A stretch of 64,000 bases of DNA. It comes from Crocinitomix sp. Its GTDB lineage: Bacteria > Bacteroidota > Bacteroidia > Flavobacteriales_D > Crocinitomicaceae. Location: positions 1-64,000 of the forward strand of contig WTCE01000045.1 in NCBI GenBank assembly GCA_013138735.1. Reading direction: 5' to 3'. Under the pieces are notes generated by a model. It did no database searches and was not told the origin of the DNA. It saw only the letters and a program-made list of their open reading frames with translations. This document shows positions 53,101 to 61,523 of the stretch, piece by piece; positions within the stretch are counted from its first letter, which is position 1, and each line of letters begins with the position of its first letter. The translations under genes were made by a program, and so were the position numbers.

Positions 53101-53292
53101 ATTAAAGCACAGCGTTAAAAATAAATAGCCTAAAATAAACTCAAACCAAAAAGCCTTGAAGACCCATTTTTGAGCAACTGGAGTTCCAAAATCATTTTCA
53201 ATAAATGTTGCAGAAGCAATTGCCAAAAAAAATGCAACTAGGAATATTGCCATTAGCGGCATTGAGAATACTTTCTTTAAAACATTGATCAT
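50101..53292 (-). CDS. Fused cytochrome c assembly protein CcsB(ResB)-CcsA
   Basis: About 1063 residues from ATG 53292 ([15 protein letters not shown]). A TTG at 53319 would add nine residues. The N-terminal part has four membrane helices and large periplasmic loops of ResB/CcsB. The C-terminal third (from about residue 780) is CcsA with the tryptophan-rich haem motif [20 protein letters not shown] near residue 955, flanked by membrane-helix His residues. The fusion handles haem export and ligation to apocytochromes (system II) and is typical of Bacteroidota and epsilonproteobacteria. The central insertion (about 500-780) is periplasmic and variable. Confidence 0.92.
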   Translation of the reverse strand: [1063 protein letters not shown]

Positions 53293-53319
53293 AGCAATTA
53301 TTGGCTTAATTAGTGTCAA

Positions 53320-53553
53320 TTCGGCACTTAAATATGTAGCGGTGCAAATTTAACTTGAATTTTAATAAATAGTGGCAAATATCTCCACTAATCAAGCTAA
53401 CAAACAACGAATACCGAGAGAATGTTCATGAAACTGGCATAAGAATCAACAAGACAAATGGATTTACCGTTTAAACAAAATTGCGCACAGTGGTCATTTT
53501 ATTTCAAAAAAGTACTGATTTTATAGTATCTTAGGTAGTTCAAACCCAGAAAT
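53320..53553. other. Divergent intergenic region
   Basis: 234 nt between ccs and the SH3/MBL gene. It holds TATCTTAG at 53527-53534, a plausible -7 element 20 nt before the MBL start. I see no other feature. Confidence 0.4.
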
Positions 53554-55227
53554 ATGTTATTAAATACGGAAAAAGAATATTTTCTTTCGGTGAGAGATGA
53601 AGTATTGCGTAAAAACCCAACGAAAAGTACTAGAAGGAATGCGATAAATCATCTCATCTTGGGAGATGAATTGCACTATTTGGATGAAACGGACGGGGAA
53701 TGGGCCAAGTTTCATTGTCGGCGATCTAGCGGATGGTTGAAAATTGAATGGGTAACCGGCCAACGTTTACTGGAAGTTAATTTTGTTGATATTGGACAAG
53801 GAGATGGATGCCATGTAGTGGCTCCTGATGGCGAAATACTATTGATTGACGCCGGAGAAGGAGTCGGCTTTGATGGGAAAAGGGGCGATAATATGCTTCG
53901 ATTCATGAATTGGCGCTATAATTTAAGAAATAGAAAAGTAGCTGATGTAGACGGTGTATTGGCTGAAGACCCGGATGTAATGGAACCCTTAAAAATTGAT
54001 TATGGTATTATATCCCACCCAGATTTAGATCATTATTTCGGTTTTCTAAACCTCTTTAAACATCCGAAAATAGATTTTACTAAAGTTTGCCACAATGGCA
54101 TTATTGAACGTTCTATTCAAGATGGATCGTCCTCAACTTGGATGTATGATTTTGGCAGAAAAGTCCCCCCTTTACCATATAAACGTAAATACCATTTGTG
54201 GGACACAGTTCTGACCCATCAGGAAATGGTAACATTGCTAGAGGCCCAAAGTTCTTCTTCTAAATACTACATGAAAACTTTGGTTGCAGCACATGAAAAT
54301 AACCCCAATGCTAGTTTTCAATTTTTGAGTCAACCTCAAAACTATTTAGACCATTTTGATGAGGACAACTTGTTAAGCTTGGAAATATTAGGCCCTTTAA
54401 CAGAACCTATTGAATTTGAAGGAAAAGTGCGACAATGTTTAGTGAAACTGGGGAATGAATCAAAGACAAAAAATGGCCATTCGATTGTTTTTCAATTGAG
54501 ATATGGAAAAGTTAAGATGATATTGGGTGGTGATTTGAATACTGAGTCGCAAGATTATTTAGCGCAGTTTTATTCTGGTGAATCAACCAAATTAAGTGAT
54601 TTAGAAAAAGATTTGAAGAAGATTAAAGCCGAGCTCGTTAGTTCGCCTAATTTAACCTTAACCGCTCGACAAAACTTGGAGCAAGATTTGGATGAAAAAA
54701 CGAAATTGATGGATTTAATCATTTCCAAAACCAAACGTAAATTTGGAACCGACATTGCAAAAGCATGCCACCACGGATCAAGTGATGTTTTAGATTCATT
54801 TTTACGCGCAATTAATCCATTGGCTACTGTAATTTCAAGTGGAGATAATGAATCACATTCTCATCCGCGGCCAGATGCATTAGGCGCTTATGGAAAATCA
54901 AGTCGTGGTGACCGGCCTTTGATTTTTAGTACGGAGTTGGCACGTTCAACGAATGAATTTTCTTACCCGATAAAATTTTATGGTGTGCTTAAACAATTGG
55001 AAGAGCGCATGAACCAAATGACCAATGCTAGAGATAAAGAGATTTACCGCTTGCGAATGGAGAATTTGCGAGATAGCAATGTTGCACGTTACGGTATGAT
55101 AACCGTGAGAACGGACGGAGAGCAAGTAATTGTTGCACAAAAGTTGGAGCGCGCAAGAAGCTCAAGCAGCAAATGGGATATTTATGAGTTAAAATGGAAT
55201 GAAAAAATGCAGGCTTTTGAGACGTAG
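53554..55227 (+). CDS. SH3-like + ComEC-type metallo-beta-lactamase protein
   Basis: 557 residues, no signal peptide. Residues 1-68 look like a bacterial SH3 domain (LRKNPTKSTRR, HYLDETDGEWAKFHC, SGWLKIEWV). From about 72 on is a ComEC/Rec2-like metallo-beta-lactamase fold: NFVDIGQGDGCHVVAPDGE, then SHPDLDHYFGF as metal-binding motif II, MILGGDLN and KACHHGSSD as later ligands, and SHSHPRPDALGAY. Between MILGGDLN and CHHGSSD a helical insertion of about 65 residues is coiled-coil-like (DLEKDLKKIKAELVSSPN, LEQDLDEKTKLMDLI). Substrate unknown; a nucleic-acid or phosphoester hydrolase is likely. Confidence 0.8.
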   Translation: MLLNTEKEYFLSVRDEVLRKNPTKSTRRNAINHLILGDELHYLDETDGEWAKFHCRRSSGWLKIEWVTGQRLLEVNFVDIGQGDGCHVVAPDGEILLIDAGEGVGFDGKRGDNMLRFMNWRYNLRNRKVADVDGVLAEDPDVMEPLKIDYGIISHPDLDHYFGFLNLFKHPKIDFTKVCHNGIIERSIQDGSSSTWMYDFGRKVPPLPYKRKYHLWDTVLTHQEMVTLLEAQSSSSKYYMKTLVAAHENNPNASFQFLSQPQNYLDHFDEDNLLSLEILGPLTEPIEFEGKVRQCLVKLGNESKTKNGHSIVFQLRYGKVKMILGGDLNTESQDYLAQFYSGESTKLSDLEKDLKKIKAELVSSPNLTLTARQNLEQDLDEKTKLMDLIISKTKRKFGTDIAKACHHGSSDVLDSFLRAINPLATVISSGDNESHSHPRPDALGAYGKSSRGDRPLIFSTELARSTNEFSYPIKFYGVLKQLEERMNQMTNARDKEIYRLRMENLRDSNVARYGMITVRTDGEQVIVAQKLERARSSSSKWDIYELKWNEKMQAFET

Positions 55228-55448
55228 TTAGCAATGACTTAATGTACAATGATCAATACGATTTGACTTGAATTGAAGCATTTTAAGTTTTAAAAAAAAT
55301 GTATTTAAACATTGGAATTTGATAATTGATAAATTGTCAATAATAGCGAAACTGAAAGACTGAGGTTGCACGAAGTGCAAGAAACTCGAAGTGTGGAAAT
55401 TGAAAAAATCGAGAATTACAAATTAAACAAATTCACTTACTTTGCTTC
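55228..55448. other. Intergenic stretch with hairpin
   Basis: 221 nt without a gene. TTGCAC, loop GAA, GTGCAA (55366-55380) forms a 6-bp hairpin inside a segment reading GACTGAGG...GAAACTCGAAGTGTGG, a type of sequence that recurs in flavobacterial spacers. I see no T-run, so this is not a standard terminator. Confidence 0.4.
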
Positions 55449-55823
55449 ATGTTTAAATGGCTTCATCCAACAGTAAGAATAGTATTGCTTCTCCTCTTTG
55501 GTGTGATTTGCATTATTTTCCCGCTATGTATTTTGGATCATGAAGGAATTCGTAGCTTTATTGATATGTTGGATCGTCATTCACGTGACGACGGATTGTA
55601 TTTCTTAATCGTTTACGCCTTAATTTGGTATGTTCCGTTAATTATAGGGATATGTATTTGGACGTTCGTGCCTTTAGGCTTGCTGATTGTTCATTTGAAA
55701 AACAAGAAAAAGAGAATAGGTTTAAAACGGGTTATTGATTCAATCAAAGACTGGGGAGATGAGGTGCATGTTTTTTTTATATCAAAAAAAAATTCAACCT
55801 TTCTTCATAAACATGCGTTTTGA
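55449..55823 (+). CDS. Small membrane protein of unknown function
   Basis: 124 residues with two strong membrane helices (about 9-29 and 51-80), a short charged loop between them (DHEGIRSFIDMLDRHSRDD) and a basic cytoplasmic tail. The C-terminal part is encoded across A- and T-runs (55770-55800), where an indel would change the end, so the last ~25 residues are uncertain. I recognise no family. It directly precedes the triplicated surface genes and may be unrelated to them. Confidence 0.55.
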   Translation: MFKWLHPTVRIVLLLLFGVICIIFPLCILDHEGIRSFIDMLDRHSRDDGLYFLIVYALIWYVPLIIGICIWTFVPLGLLIVHLKNKKKRIGLKRVIDSIKDWGDEVHVFFISKKNSTFLHKHAF

Positions 55824-55852
55824 TAATATACTACCTAAAAGTAAAACCCAAT

Positions 55853-56746
55853 ATGAAGTTTTTTTTATTGACCGTATTGACCTTTATCTGCTCAATTATG
55901 GGCATCAGTCAAGAACTCAGCTTTGAGGAACTAGGAAGCGCTCCAGCCTATTGTCGTGTATATGGTTATCAAAGTGGTAATGGGAATGTGTATTCCTCTG
56001 CAACTGGCGGAACTCCCGATTATTCTTACCTGTGGGAAAATCTAGGTACCGGAGATTTTTCAACAAATGCAACTTGGGGAGGACTTAATCCGGGAAGCTA
56101 TAAAATTACGATAACAGATGCTATTGGCGCAACGATTAGCGAAACAATTACTTTGGATTCATTAAATGTGATTGCAGATTTCACTATGTTTTCTGATGAT
56201 CTTTCAGGAATTCCTGGCGGATTTATTGGTTTTGCTCCAGACACATTAGGGTTTATCAACTTATCGGAAAATTTTGGAAACCCAATTATTGAACCATGGT
56301 CGGACCCTCGATTCTTTTGGAACTTTAATAATCCCGAAGGAGATTGGTTGATAACAGAAGAATATGAGCCTACTATTTTTAAAGGCTATTTATACGGAGG
56401 AGAATTTGATGTTTGTCTTGTTGCTCAGAATAAAAATGGTTGCAAGGATACTATATGTAAAATTGTGGGATTGTTTGGATCTATGCTTGGAGTTGATGAG
56501 AATGCACAAAACGGAGTTTTCACAATTGCACCCAAAGCCAATAATAACGAAATTGTGATTACGACAGGAGGAATTCAAGACGCGTTAAGAATGAATTTAT
56601 ATTCACTTAGTGGACAATTCATTCAAACTGAGCAAATCCTTAACCCAAGCACATCAATCCCATTTAATTTTGCCAACGGCATTTATCTCTATGAATTTGC
56701 AGACAAAAGTGGGCAAATTATTTCGTCAGGAAAATTTAACTATTGA
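55853..56746 (+). CDS. T9SS type A surface protein, tandem copy 1
   Basis: 297 residues from ATG 55853, the start of the signal peptide (MKFFLLTVLTFICSIMGISQ). The open frame to 55820 adds 11 residues before it. A strand-rich domain with SYLWENLGTGDFSTNATWGG and GSYKITITDA (SprB-repeat-like) is followed by a PKD-like part (FFWNFNNPEGDWL) with Cys pairs (FDVCLVAQNKNGCKDTIC). The end is a type A sorting domain (NGIYLYEFADKSGQIISSGK). It is the first of three tandem paralogues. Its last ~165 bp are nearly identical to copy 3. Confidence 0.85.
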   Translation: MKFFLLTVLTFICSIMGISQELSFEELGSAPAYCRVYGYQSGNGNVYSSATGGTPDYSYLWENLGTGDFSTNATWGGLNPGSYKITITDAIGATISETITLDSLNVIADFTMFSDDLSGIPGGFIGFAPDTLGFINLSENFGNPIIEPWSDPRFFWNFNNPEGDWLITEEYEPTIFKGYLYGGEFDVCLVAQNKNGCKDTICKIVGLFGSMLGVDENAQNGVFTIAPKANNNEIVITTGGIQDALRMNLYSLSGQFIQTEQILNPSTSIPFNFANGIYLYEFADKSGQIISSGKFNY

Positions 56747-56756
56747 TTTAATTGCT

Positions 56757-57647
56757 ATGAAAAAATTCTTATTTGTTTCACTCACTATTTTCAGTTCGTT
56801 GACTGGTATTAGCCAAGACCTCAGTTTTGCTGAAATTGGCAGTGAACCTGCTTTTTGCCGCCTATTTAGCTACCAAAACGGAAATGGAATAGTTTACGCA
56901 TCTGCTACTGGAGGAACGCCCGACTATTCTTATCAATGTGAACATCTTGAAACAGGTGAAGTTTTTCCTGGAGGCACTTGGGGCGGACGAAACCCAGGAA
57001 CTTATAAGTTCACTGTAACAGATGCAGCAGGTGATACATTTAGCGAAACGATAACTTTAGATTCTGTAAATATAATTGCCGATTTTCATGTCTTTTCTGA
57101 TGATCTTTCTGAGATTGCGGATGGATATATTGGTTTTGCACCCGACACACTTGGCTTTATTAATCTTTCAGAAAACTTTGCGAACCCTAATAATCCAGTG
57201 GCAGATTCAACTTGTTTTTGGAACTTTAATCCACCAACTGATGAATGGATAATTAGCCACGATTTTACTTCCACGATTTACAAAGGATTTTTATATGGTG
57301 GAGAATTTGACGTTTGCCTTGTAACTCTTAATAAAAATGGTTGCGCAGATTCGACTTGTAAAACTATAGGCTTATTTGGGTCACTCGCTGGAGTTGATGA
57401 CAATGAGCAAAATGGAGTTTTTACAATTACCCCCAAAGCCAACAATAACGAGATTGTAATTACAAAAGGTGGACTTGAAGGAAATTTGAGAATGAATATT
57501 TATTCAGTCAGCGGACAATTAATTTACCGCGAGGAGCTTATAAATTCAACAACAAACATCCCTTTTTATTATGACCGGGGAATTTATTTCTATGAGTTTG
57601 CAGATAAAAATGGGCAAATTATTTCGTCTGGAAAATTTAACTTTTAA
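56757..57647 (+). CDS. T9SS type A surface protein, tandem copy 2
   Basis: 296 residues from ATG 56757 (MKKFLFVSLTIFSSLTGISQ), 10 nt after copy 1. Same architecture: SprB-like domain, Cys-containing PKD-like domain (FDVCLVTLNKNGCADSTC) and type A sorting domain. Copy 2 is the most divergent of the three. The C-terminal stretch uses INSTTNIPFYYDRGIYFYEF where copies 1 and 3 share another sequence. The open frame extends back to 56610 inside copy 1 and is ignored. Confidence 0.85.
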   Translation: MKKFLFVSLTIFSSLTGISQDLSFAEIGSEPAFCRLFSYQNGNGIVYASATGGTPDYSYQCEHLETGEVFPGGTWGGRNPGTYKFTVTDAAGDTFSETITLDSVNIIADFHVFSDDLSEIADGYIGFAPDTLGFINLSENFANPNNPVADSTCFWNFNPPTDEWIISHDFTSTIYKGFLYGGEFDVCLVTLNKNGCADSTCKTIGLFGSLAGVDDNEQNGVFTITPKANNNEIVITKGGLEGNLRMNIYSVSGQLIYREELINSTTNIPFYYDRGIYFYEFADKNGQIISSGKFNF

Positions 57648-57651
57648 CACT

Positions 57652-58542
57652 ATGAAACACATTTTACTTATCCTAACAGGTTTGATCATTTCTTCAACCG
57701 GCATTAGTCAAGAACTCAGTTTTGACGAAATTGGTGGTTCACCTGCATATTGCCGTCTATACGGCTACCAAAGTGGTAATGGTCAAGTGTATGCATCTGC
57801 TGCGGGCGGAACGCCCAGTTATTCATACGAATGGGAACATCTTGAATCTGGAGTAACAAACACAAACTCTACCTGGGGAGGCTTGAACCCTGGCACCTAT
57901 ACTATTACAATAACGGATGATGTAGGGGCAATGATCTCTGAAACTATTATATTAGATTCAATAACTGTTGTTGCCGATTTTACGGCGTTTTCAGATGATC
58001 TTTCGGAAATTCCGGGCGGATATATCGGTTATGCACCCGACACTTTGGGATTTGTTAACCTATCGGAAGGAACAGAAAATCCAATTAATCCATTAGCGGA
58101 TGAAAGATTCTTTTGGAATTTTGATTCCCCAGATGAAGAATGGCTAATAACAGACGAAGTGGACGAAACGCAATTTAAAGGCTATTTATACGGCGGAGAA
58201 TTTGACGTTTGCCTAGTCGCTCAAAATAAAAATGGTTGCAAGGATACTATCTGTAAAGTTGTTGGCTTGTTCGGATCACTAATTGGAGTTGATGACAATG
58301 AGCTAAACGGAGTTTTTACAATTTCCCCTAAAGCCAATCAGAACGAAATTGTGATTACGACAGGAGGAATTCATGGCGCTTTAAAAATGAACTTATATTC
58401 ACTTAGTGGACAATTAATTCAAACTGAGCAAATCCTTAACCCAAGCACATCAATCCCATTTAATTTTGCCAACGGCATTTATCTCTATGAGTTTGCAGAC
58501 AAAAATGGGCAAATTATTTCGTCAGGAAAATTCAACTTTTAA
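57652..58542 (+). CDS. T9SS type A surface protein, tandem copy 3
   Basis: 296 residues from ATG 57652 (MKHILLILTGLIISSTGISQ), five bases after copy 2. It has the same domains as copies 1 and 2. Its sorting-domain region (58364-58530) is nearly identical at DNA level to copy 1 (56571-56735), while the middle differs. This pattern suggests gene conversion or recent exchange between copies 1 and 3. The mature protein should be exported by the type IX system and attached at the surface. Confidence 0.85.
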   Translation: MKHILLILTGLIISSTGISQELSFDEIGGSPAYCRLYGYQSGNGQVYASAAGGTPSYSYEWEHLESGVTNTNSTWGGLNPGTYTITITDDVGAMISETIILDSITVVADFTAFSDDLSEIPGGYIGYAPDTLGFVNLSEGTENPINPLADERFFWNFDSPDEEWLITDEVDETQFKGYLYGGEFDVCLVAQNKNGCKDTICKVVGLFGSLIGVDDNELNGVFTISPKANQNEIVITTGGIHGALKMNLYSLSGQLIQTEQILNPSTSIPFNFANGIYLYEFADKNGQIISSGKFNF

Positions 58543-58552
58543 TTCTATTATT

Positions 58553-58792
58553 ATGAAAAATGCATTAATTCTAATCCTAGCAACAGGTTCCATTTTAGCT
58601 TCATGTTCAAAAACGTACACTTGCGACTGTACCGAATCCTATGACGGTGCCAGCGAATCATTTACTCATGTGATGAGCGAAGAAATTGAAGGATTAAAAA
58701 AATCAGAAGCTGAACAAAAATGTGCTCAAGGGAATGTTGGTCCACAAACTCTTATAGGTGAGACGTGGGGCATAAGTTGTGAATTGAAGTAA
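58553..58792 (+). CDS. Small Cys-rich lipoprotein
   Basis: 79 residues from ATG 58553, 10 nt after copy 3. The signal MKNALILILATGSILASC has its lipobox Cys at 18. The mature part is about 60 residues with several Cys (YTCDCTES, QKCAQGN, ISCELK). I recognise the general pattern of small flavobacterial lipoproteins but no function. It probably shares a message with the triplicated surface genes. Confidence 0.65.
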   Translation: MKNALILILATGSILASCSKTYTCDCTESYDGASESFTHVMSEEIEGLKKSEAEQKCAQGNVGPQTLIGETWGISCELK

Positions 58793-58911
58793 ATTTCTTC
58801 CTACTTATCGCCTAACAAATGTTTTGTGTTAAAACTGTTGTGAATTGTAATGATTCAACATTAATATCGACCTCTTAACATGATTTTAACCGTTATCGAA
58901 CAAATTCTCTT

Positions 58912-58919
58912 TATTTTTG
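58912..58919 (+). promoter_or_regulatory. Putative -7 element TATTTTTG
   Basis: TATTTTTG fits TAnnTTTG and lies 19 nt before the ATG of the PIG-L gene. A matching -33 TTG is not clear. Confidence 0.35.
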
Positions 58920-58938
58920 TTTGTTACAACACACACTT

Positions 58939-61380
58939 ATGAGGTATTTCGTTTTTATATTTTCTTTCTTTATTGCAAGCGCAGGATTCAGTAATAAAAC
59001 TGCATCTGAAATCTATGTTGATTTAGAAAAAGTACATTCTTTAAAACGGGTACTTTACATTGCTGCGCATCCTGATGATGAAAACACACGGGCTTTGGCT
59101 TGGTTCTCTTTAGGCGAAAAAGCAGAAACGGCGTACCTATCATTAACACGCGGAGATGGAGGACAAAATTTAATTGGAGATGAACTTAGTGAAGATTTAG
59201 GTGTTTTAAGAACACAAGAATTATTAGCCGCTCGCGGCATTGACGGTGCAAGACAATATTTTACCCGAGCAGTTGACTTTGGTTATTCAAAATCCGCCCA
59301 AGAATCATTAGAGAAATGGGGAAAGGATGATATTTTGAGTGATGTTGTTCTAGTAATTCGGCAATTCAAACCAGATGTTATTATTACGCGCTTTCCAGCT
59401 GATAAACGCGCTGGACATGGACATCATACAGCGGCAACATTATTGGCCTTAGAAGCATTTGAAAAAGCCGCGGATCCTAATTATTTACCAGAACAAGTTC
59501 AGGCGCACGGAGCATGGAAAACAACCTCTATTTATTGGAATTCATCCGTTTGGTGGGATAAAGAATTAAGCACAACTGCCAAAAACGATCCAAAATATTT
59601 AGTACAAGAAATTGGTGGTTATAATTCACACTTAGGCATGTCTTATAATGAAATTGGAACATTGGCCAGAAGTCAACATAAATGCCAAGGATTTGGAGCA
59701 ATTGTTGAGCGTGGTTCATTGATTGAATACTTCCAACATTTGGATGGCAAACAATTAGAAAATTCATTTTTCGAAAACAATACCATGTCTTGGACAAAGC
59801 TTGTTTCCAATAAATTCTCAGATGAATTTGATGCTTTATTGGCCGATTTTGATTTTAAAGTATTGGAAAATAATGTTCCGGCTTTATTGTCGATTCGAAA
59901 AAAATTGAATGTTGTTCCAGCCTCAAATTTAGATGCTATTCGAAAAGAAAAGGTGGCTGAAATTGATCGGATTATTGTGGACTGTTTGGGACTTTATGCT
60001 GAGATTGTCAGTTCGGACTATGCTTATGTGCAAGGCGAAGAGTTTACTGTGAACTATAACTTAACCAACAGATCGAGCAGAAATGTGCAGCTCATGAGCA
60101 TGCAGGGTAAAGAAATGGTGCTTCTGCTCCAACAAAACAAAACGCTGAGTAAAGAAGTTACAATCAATAATAGCTCGGACTATTCAACACCTTATTGGTT
60201 AAAAAATCCTTTTGTTAATCTTTTCAAAATAGATGACCCTGCTGATTTAGGGAAAGCAGAAGGAGATGCAACGTTTAGCGAAAAACTTACCTTTATTATT
60301 GACGGTGATCAAATTCAATTAGAAATTCCTGTCACACATAAATGGCGCGATCCATCTTATGGTGAACGCCGAAGAAACGTGATTTCTGCTCCAGATTATT
60401 CGGTGAATTTTGATCAAAAATCGATTATTCTAAAGCCTGGACAAGAGAAAACGATCCGTGTTAAAATTCATGCTTATAAGGAAAAATTGACTGATGAAAT
60501 AATCATAAAGGCACCAGAAGGATGGCAAGTATCTCCAGAAAAAATTGAGATTAATACCACAGCTCGTCACGAGGAAGTTTGGGCAGAAATTACTATTAAA
60601 TCCAACGAACAAAGTAAGCGTGGAGATTTAGTGTTAGCCGACTCGAACGGAAAACCATTAAAGTCGCTCACCGAAATTACGTACGATCACATTCCAACCC
60701 AAGTTATTTACAAACCTGCATCACTTATTTGTATTCCATTAAAAGCCGATATTGTTGCTGGAAACGTGGCCTACATTAAAGGCGCTGGAGATGCCGTTGC
60801 GCAAGCAACAACGCAATTAGGATTTAATGTAACTGAATACGAAGTGAGTGATTTAGCTACATTAGATTTGAGTAAATTTCAATCGGTGATTTTAGGAATT
60901 CGCATTTATAATATCCATCCAGAATTGCACAATTTTGATGCGAAATTATTCAAGTACGTTTCAGATGGTGGAAATTTAGTCATGCAATACAATACTGCTG
61001 GACGGTCGTCTTCTGGACAATCCTTTGGTCCCATTCCTTTTGAATTATCGCGCAAGCGTGTAACGGAAGAAGATTCGAAAGTGACATTTTTAGCACCGGA
61101 TCATCAAATTATGAATAAGCCGAATAAAATTACTCAAGTTGATTTTGAAGGTTGGGTGCAAGAGCGCGGTTTATACTTTGCTGACAATTGGAACGAAGCC
61201 TATACTCCACTCTTTTCTTGGAATGACACTGGTGAAGATCCAGTTAATGGTGCATTAATTGTAGCCAAACATGGCAAGGGGCAATTCGTTTATACTGGCA
61301 TCTCATTTTTTAGAGAATTGCCGAATGGTGTAGCAGGCGCCTATCGTTTATTTGCTAATATTTTAAGCTACCAGCAATGA
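58939..61380 (+). CDS. Secreted PIG-L family deacetylase
   Basis: 813 residues from ATG 58939 (MRYFVFIFSFFIASAGFS), which starts the signal peptide; an earlier TTG at 58921 is less likely. The LmbE/PIG-L domain (about 25-290) has the zinc motif AAHPDDENTRA near residue 42, the third ligand in HGHHTAA, and SLTRGDGGQN. The remaining 500 residues include an Ig-like region (TVNYNLTNRSSRNVQL; KTIRVKIHAYKEKL) and a C-terminal beta-rich domain with SVILGIRIYNIHPELHNFDA. The family removes N-acetyl groups from sugars and related molecules. It is coupled to the next small ORF by an ATGA overlap. Confidence 0.88.
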   Translation: MRYFVFIFSFFIASAGFSNKTASEIYVDLEKVHSLKRVLYIAAHPDDENTRALAWFSLGEKAETAYLSLTRGDGGQNLIGDELSEDLGVLRTQELLAARGIDGARQYFTRAVDFGYSKSAQESLEKWGKDDILSDVVLVIRQFKPDVIITRFPADKRAGHGHHTAATLLALEAFEKAADPNYLPEQVQAHGAWKTTSIYWNSSVWWDKELSTTAKNDPKYLVQEIGGYNSHLGMSYNEIGTLARSQHKCQGFGAIVERGSLIEYFQHLDGKQLENSFFENNTMSWTKLVSNKFSDEFDALLADFDFKVLENNVPALLSIRKKLNVVPASNLDAIRKEKVAEIDRIIVDCLGLYAEIVSSDYAYVQGEEFTVNYNLTNRSSRNVQLMSMQGKEMVLLLQQNKTLSKEVTINNSSDYSTPYWLKNPFVNLFKIDDPADLGKAEGDATFSEKLTFIIDGDQIQLEIPVTHKWRDPSYGERRRNVISAPDYSVNFDQKSIILKPGQEKTIRVKIHAYKEKLTDEIIIKAPEGWQVSPEKIEINTTARHEEVWAEITIKSNEQSKRGDLVLADSNGKPLKSLTEITYDHIPTQVIYKPASLICIPLKADIVAGNVAYIKGAGDAVAQATTQLGFNVTEYEVSDLATLDLSKFQSVILGIRIYNIHPELHNFDAKLFKYVSDGGNLVMQYNTAGRSSSGQSFGPIPFELSRKRVTEEDSKVTFLAPDHQIMNKPNKITQVDFEGWVQERGLYFADNWNEAYTPLFSWNDTGEDPVNGALIVAKHGKGQFVYTGISFFRELPNGVAGAYRLFANILSYQQ

Positions 61381-61523
61381 AAGAGCAGCAAGAAATAATA
61401 GATTCTGAAATAGTTGAGAAGGAAAAACCAACCAATTGGAAGGCATGGTATTGGGGTCTTGCTATTTTCTTGGCGATTCAAATCATTCTATTCGTATTAA
61501 TTTCTAATTCCTATGGAGAATGA
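61377..61523 (+). CDS. Small single-span membrane protein (48 aa)
   Basis: A short gene of 48 residues overlapping both neighbours: its ATG shares ATGA with the PIG-L stop (61377-61380), and its TGA shares ATGA with the symporter start (61520-61523). The sequence is a charged N-terminus (MKEQQEIIDSEIVEKEKPT), an aromatic patch (NWKAWYWG) and one membrane helix (LAIFLAIQIILFVLIS). The overlaps strongly support translation. It may be an accessory subunit of the symporter, as small subunits accompany some SSS transporters, but this is inference. Confidence 0.75.
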   Translation: MKEQQEIIDSEIVEKEKPTNWKAWYWGLAIFLAIQIILFVLISNSYGE

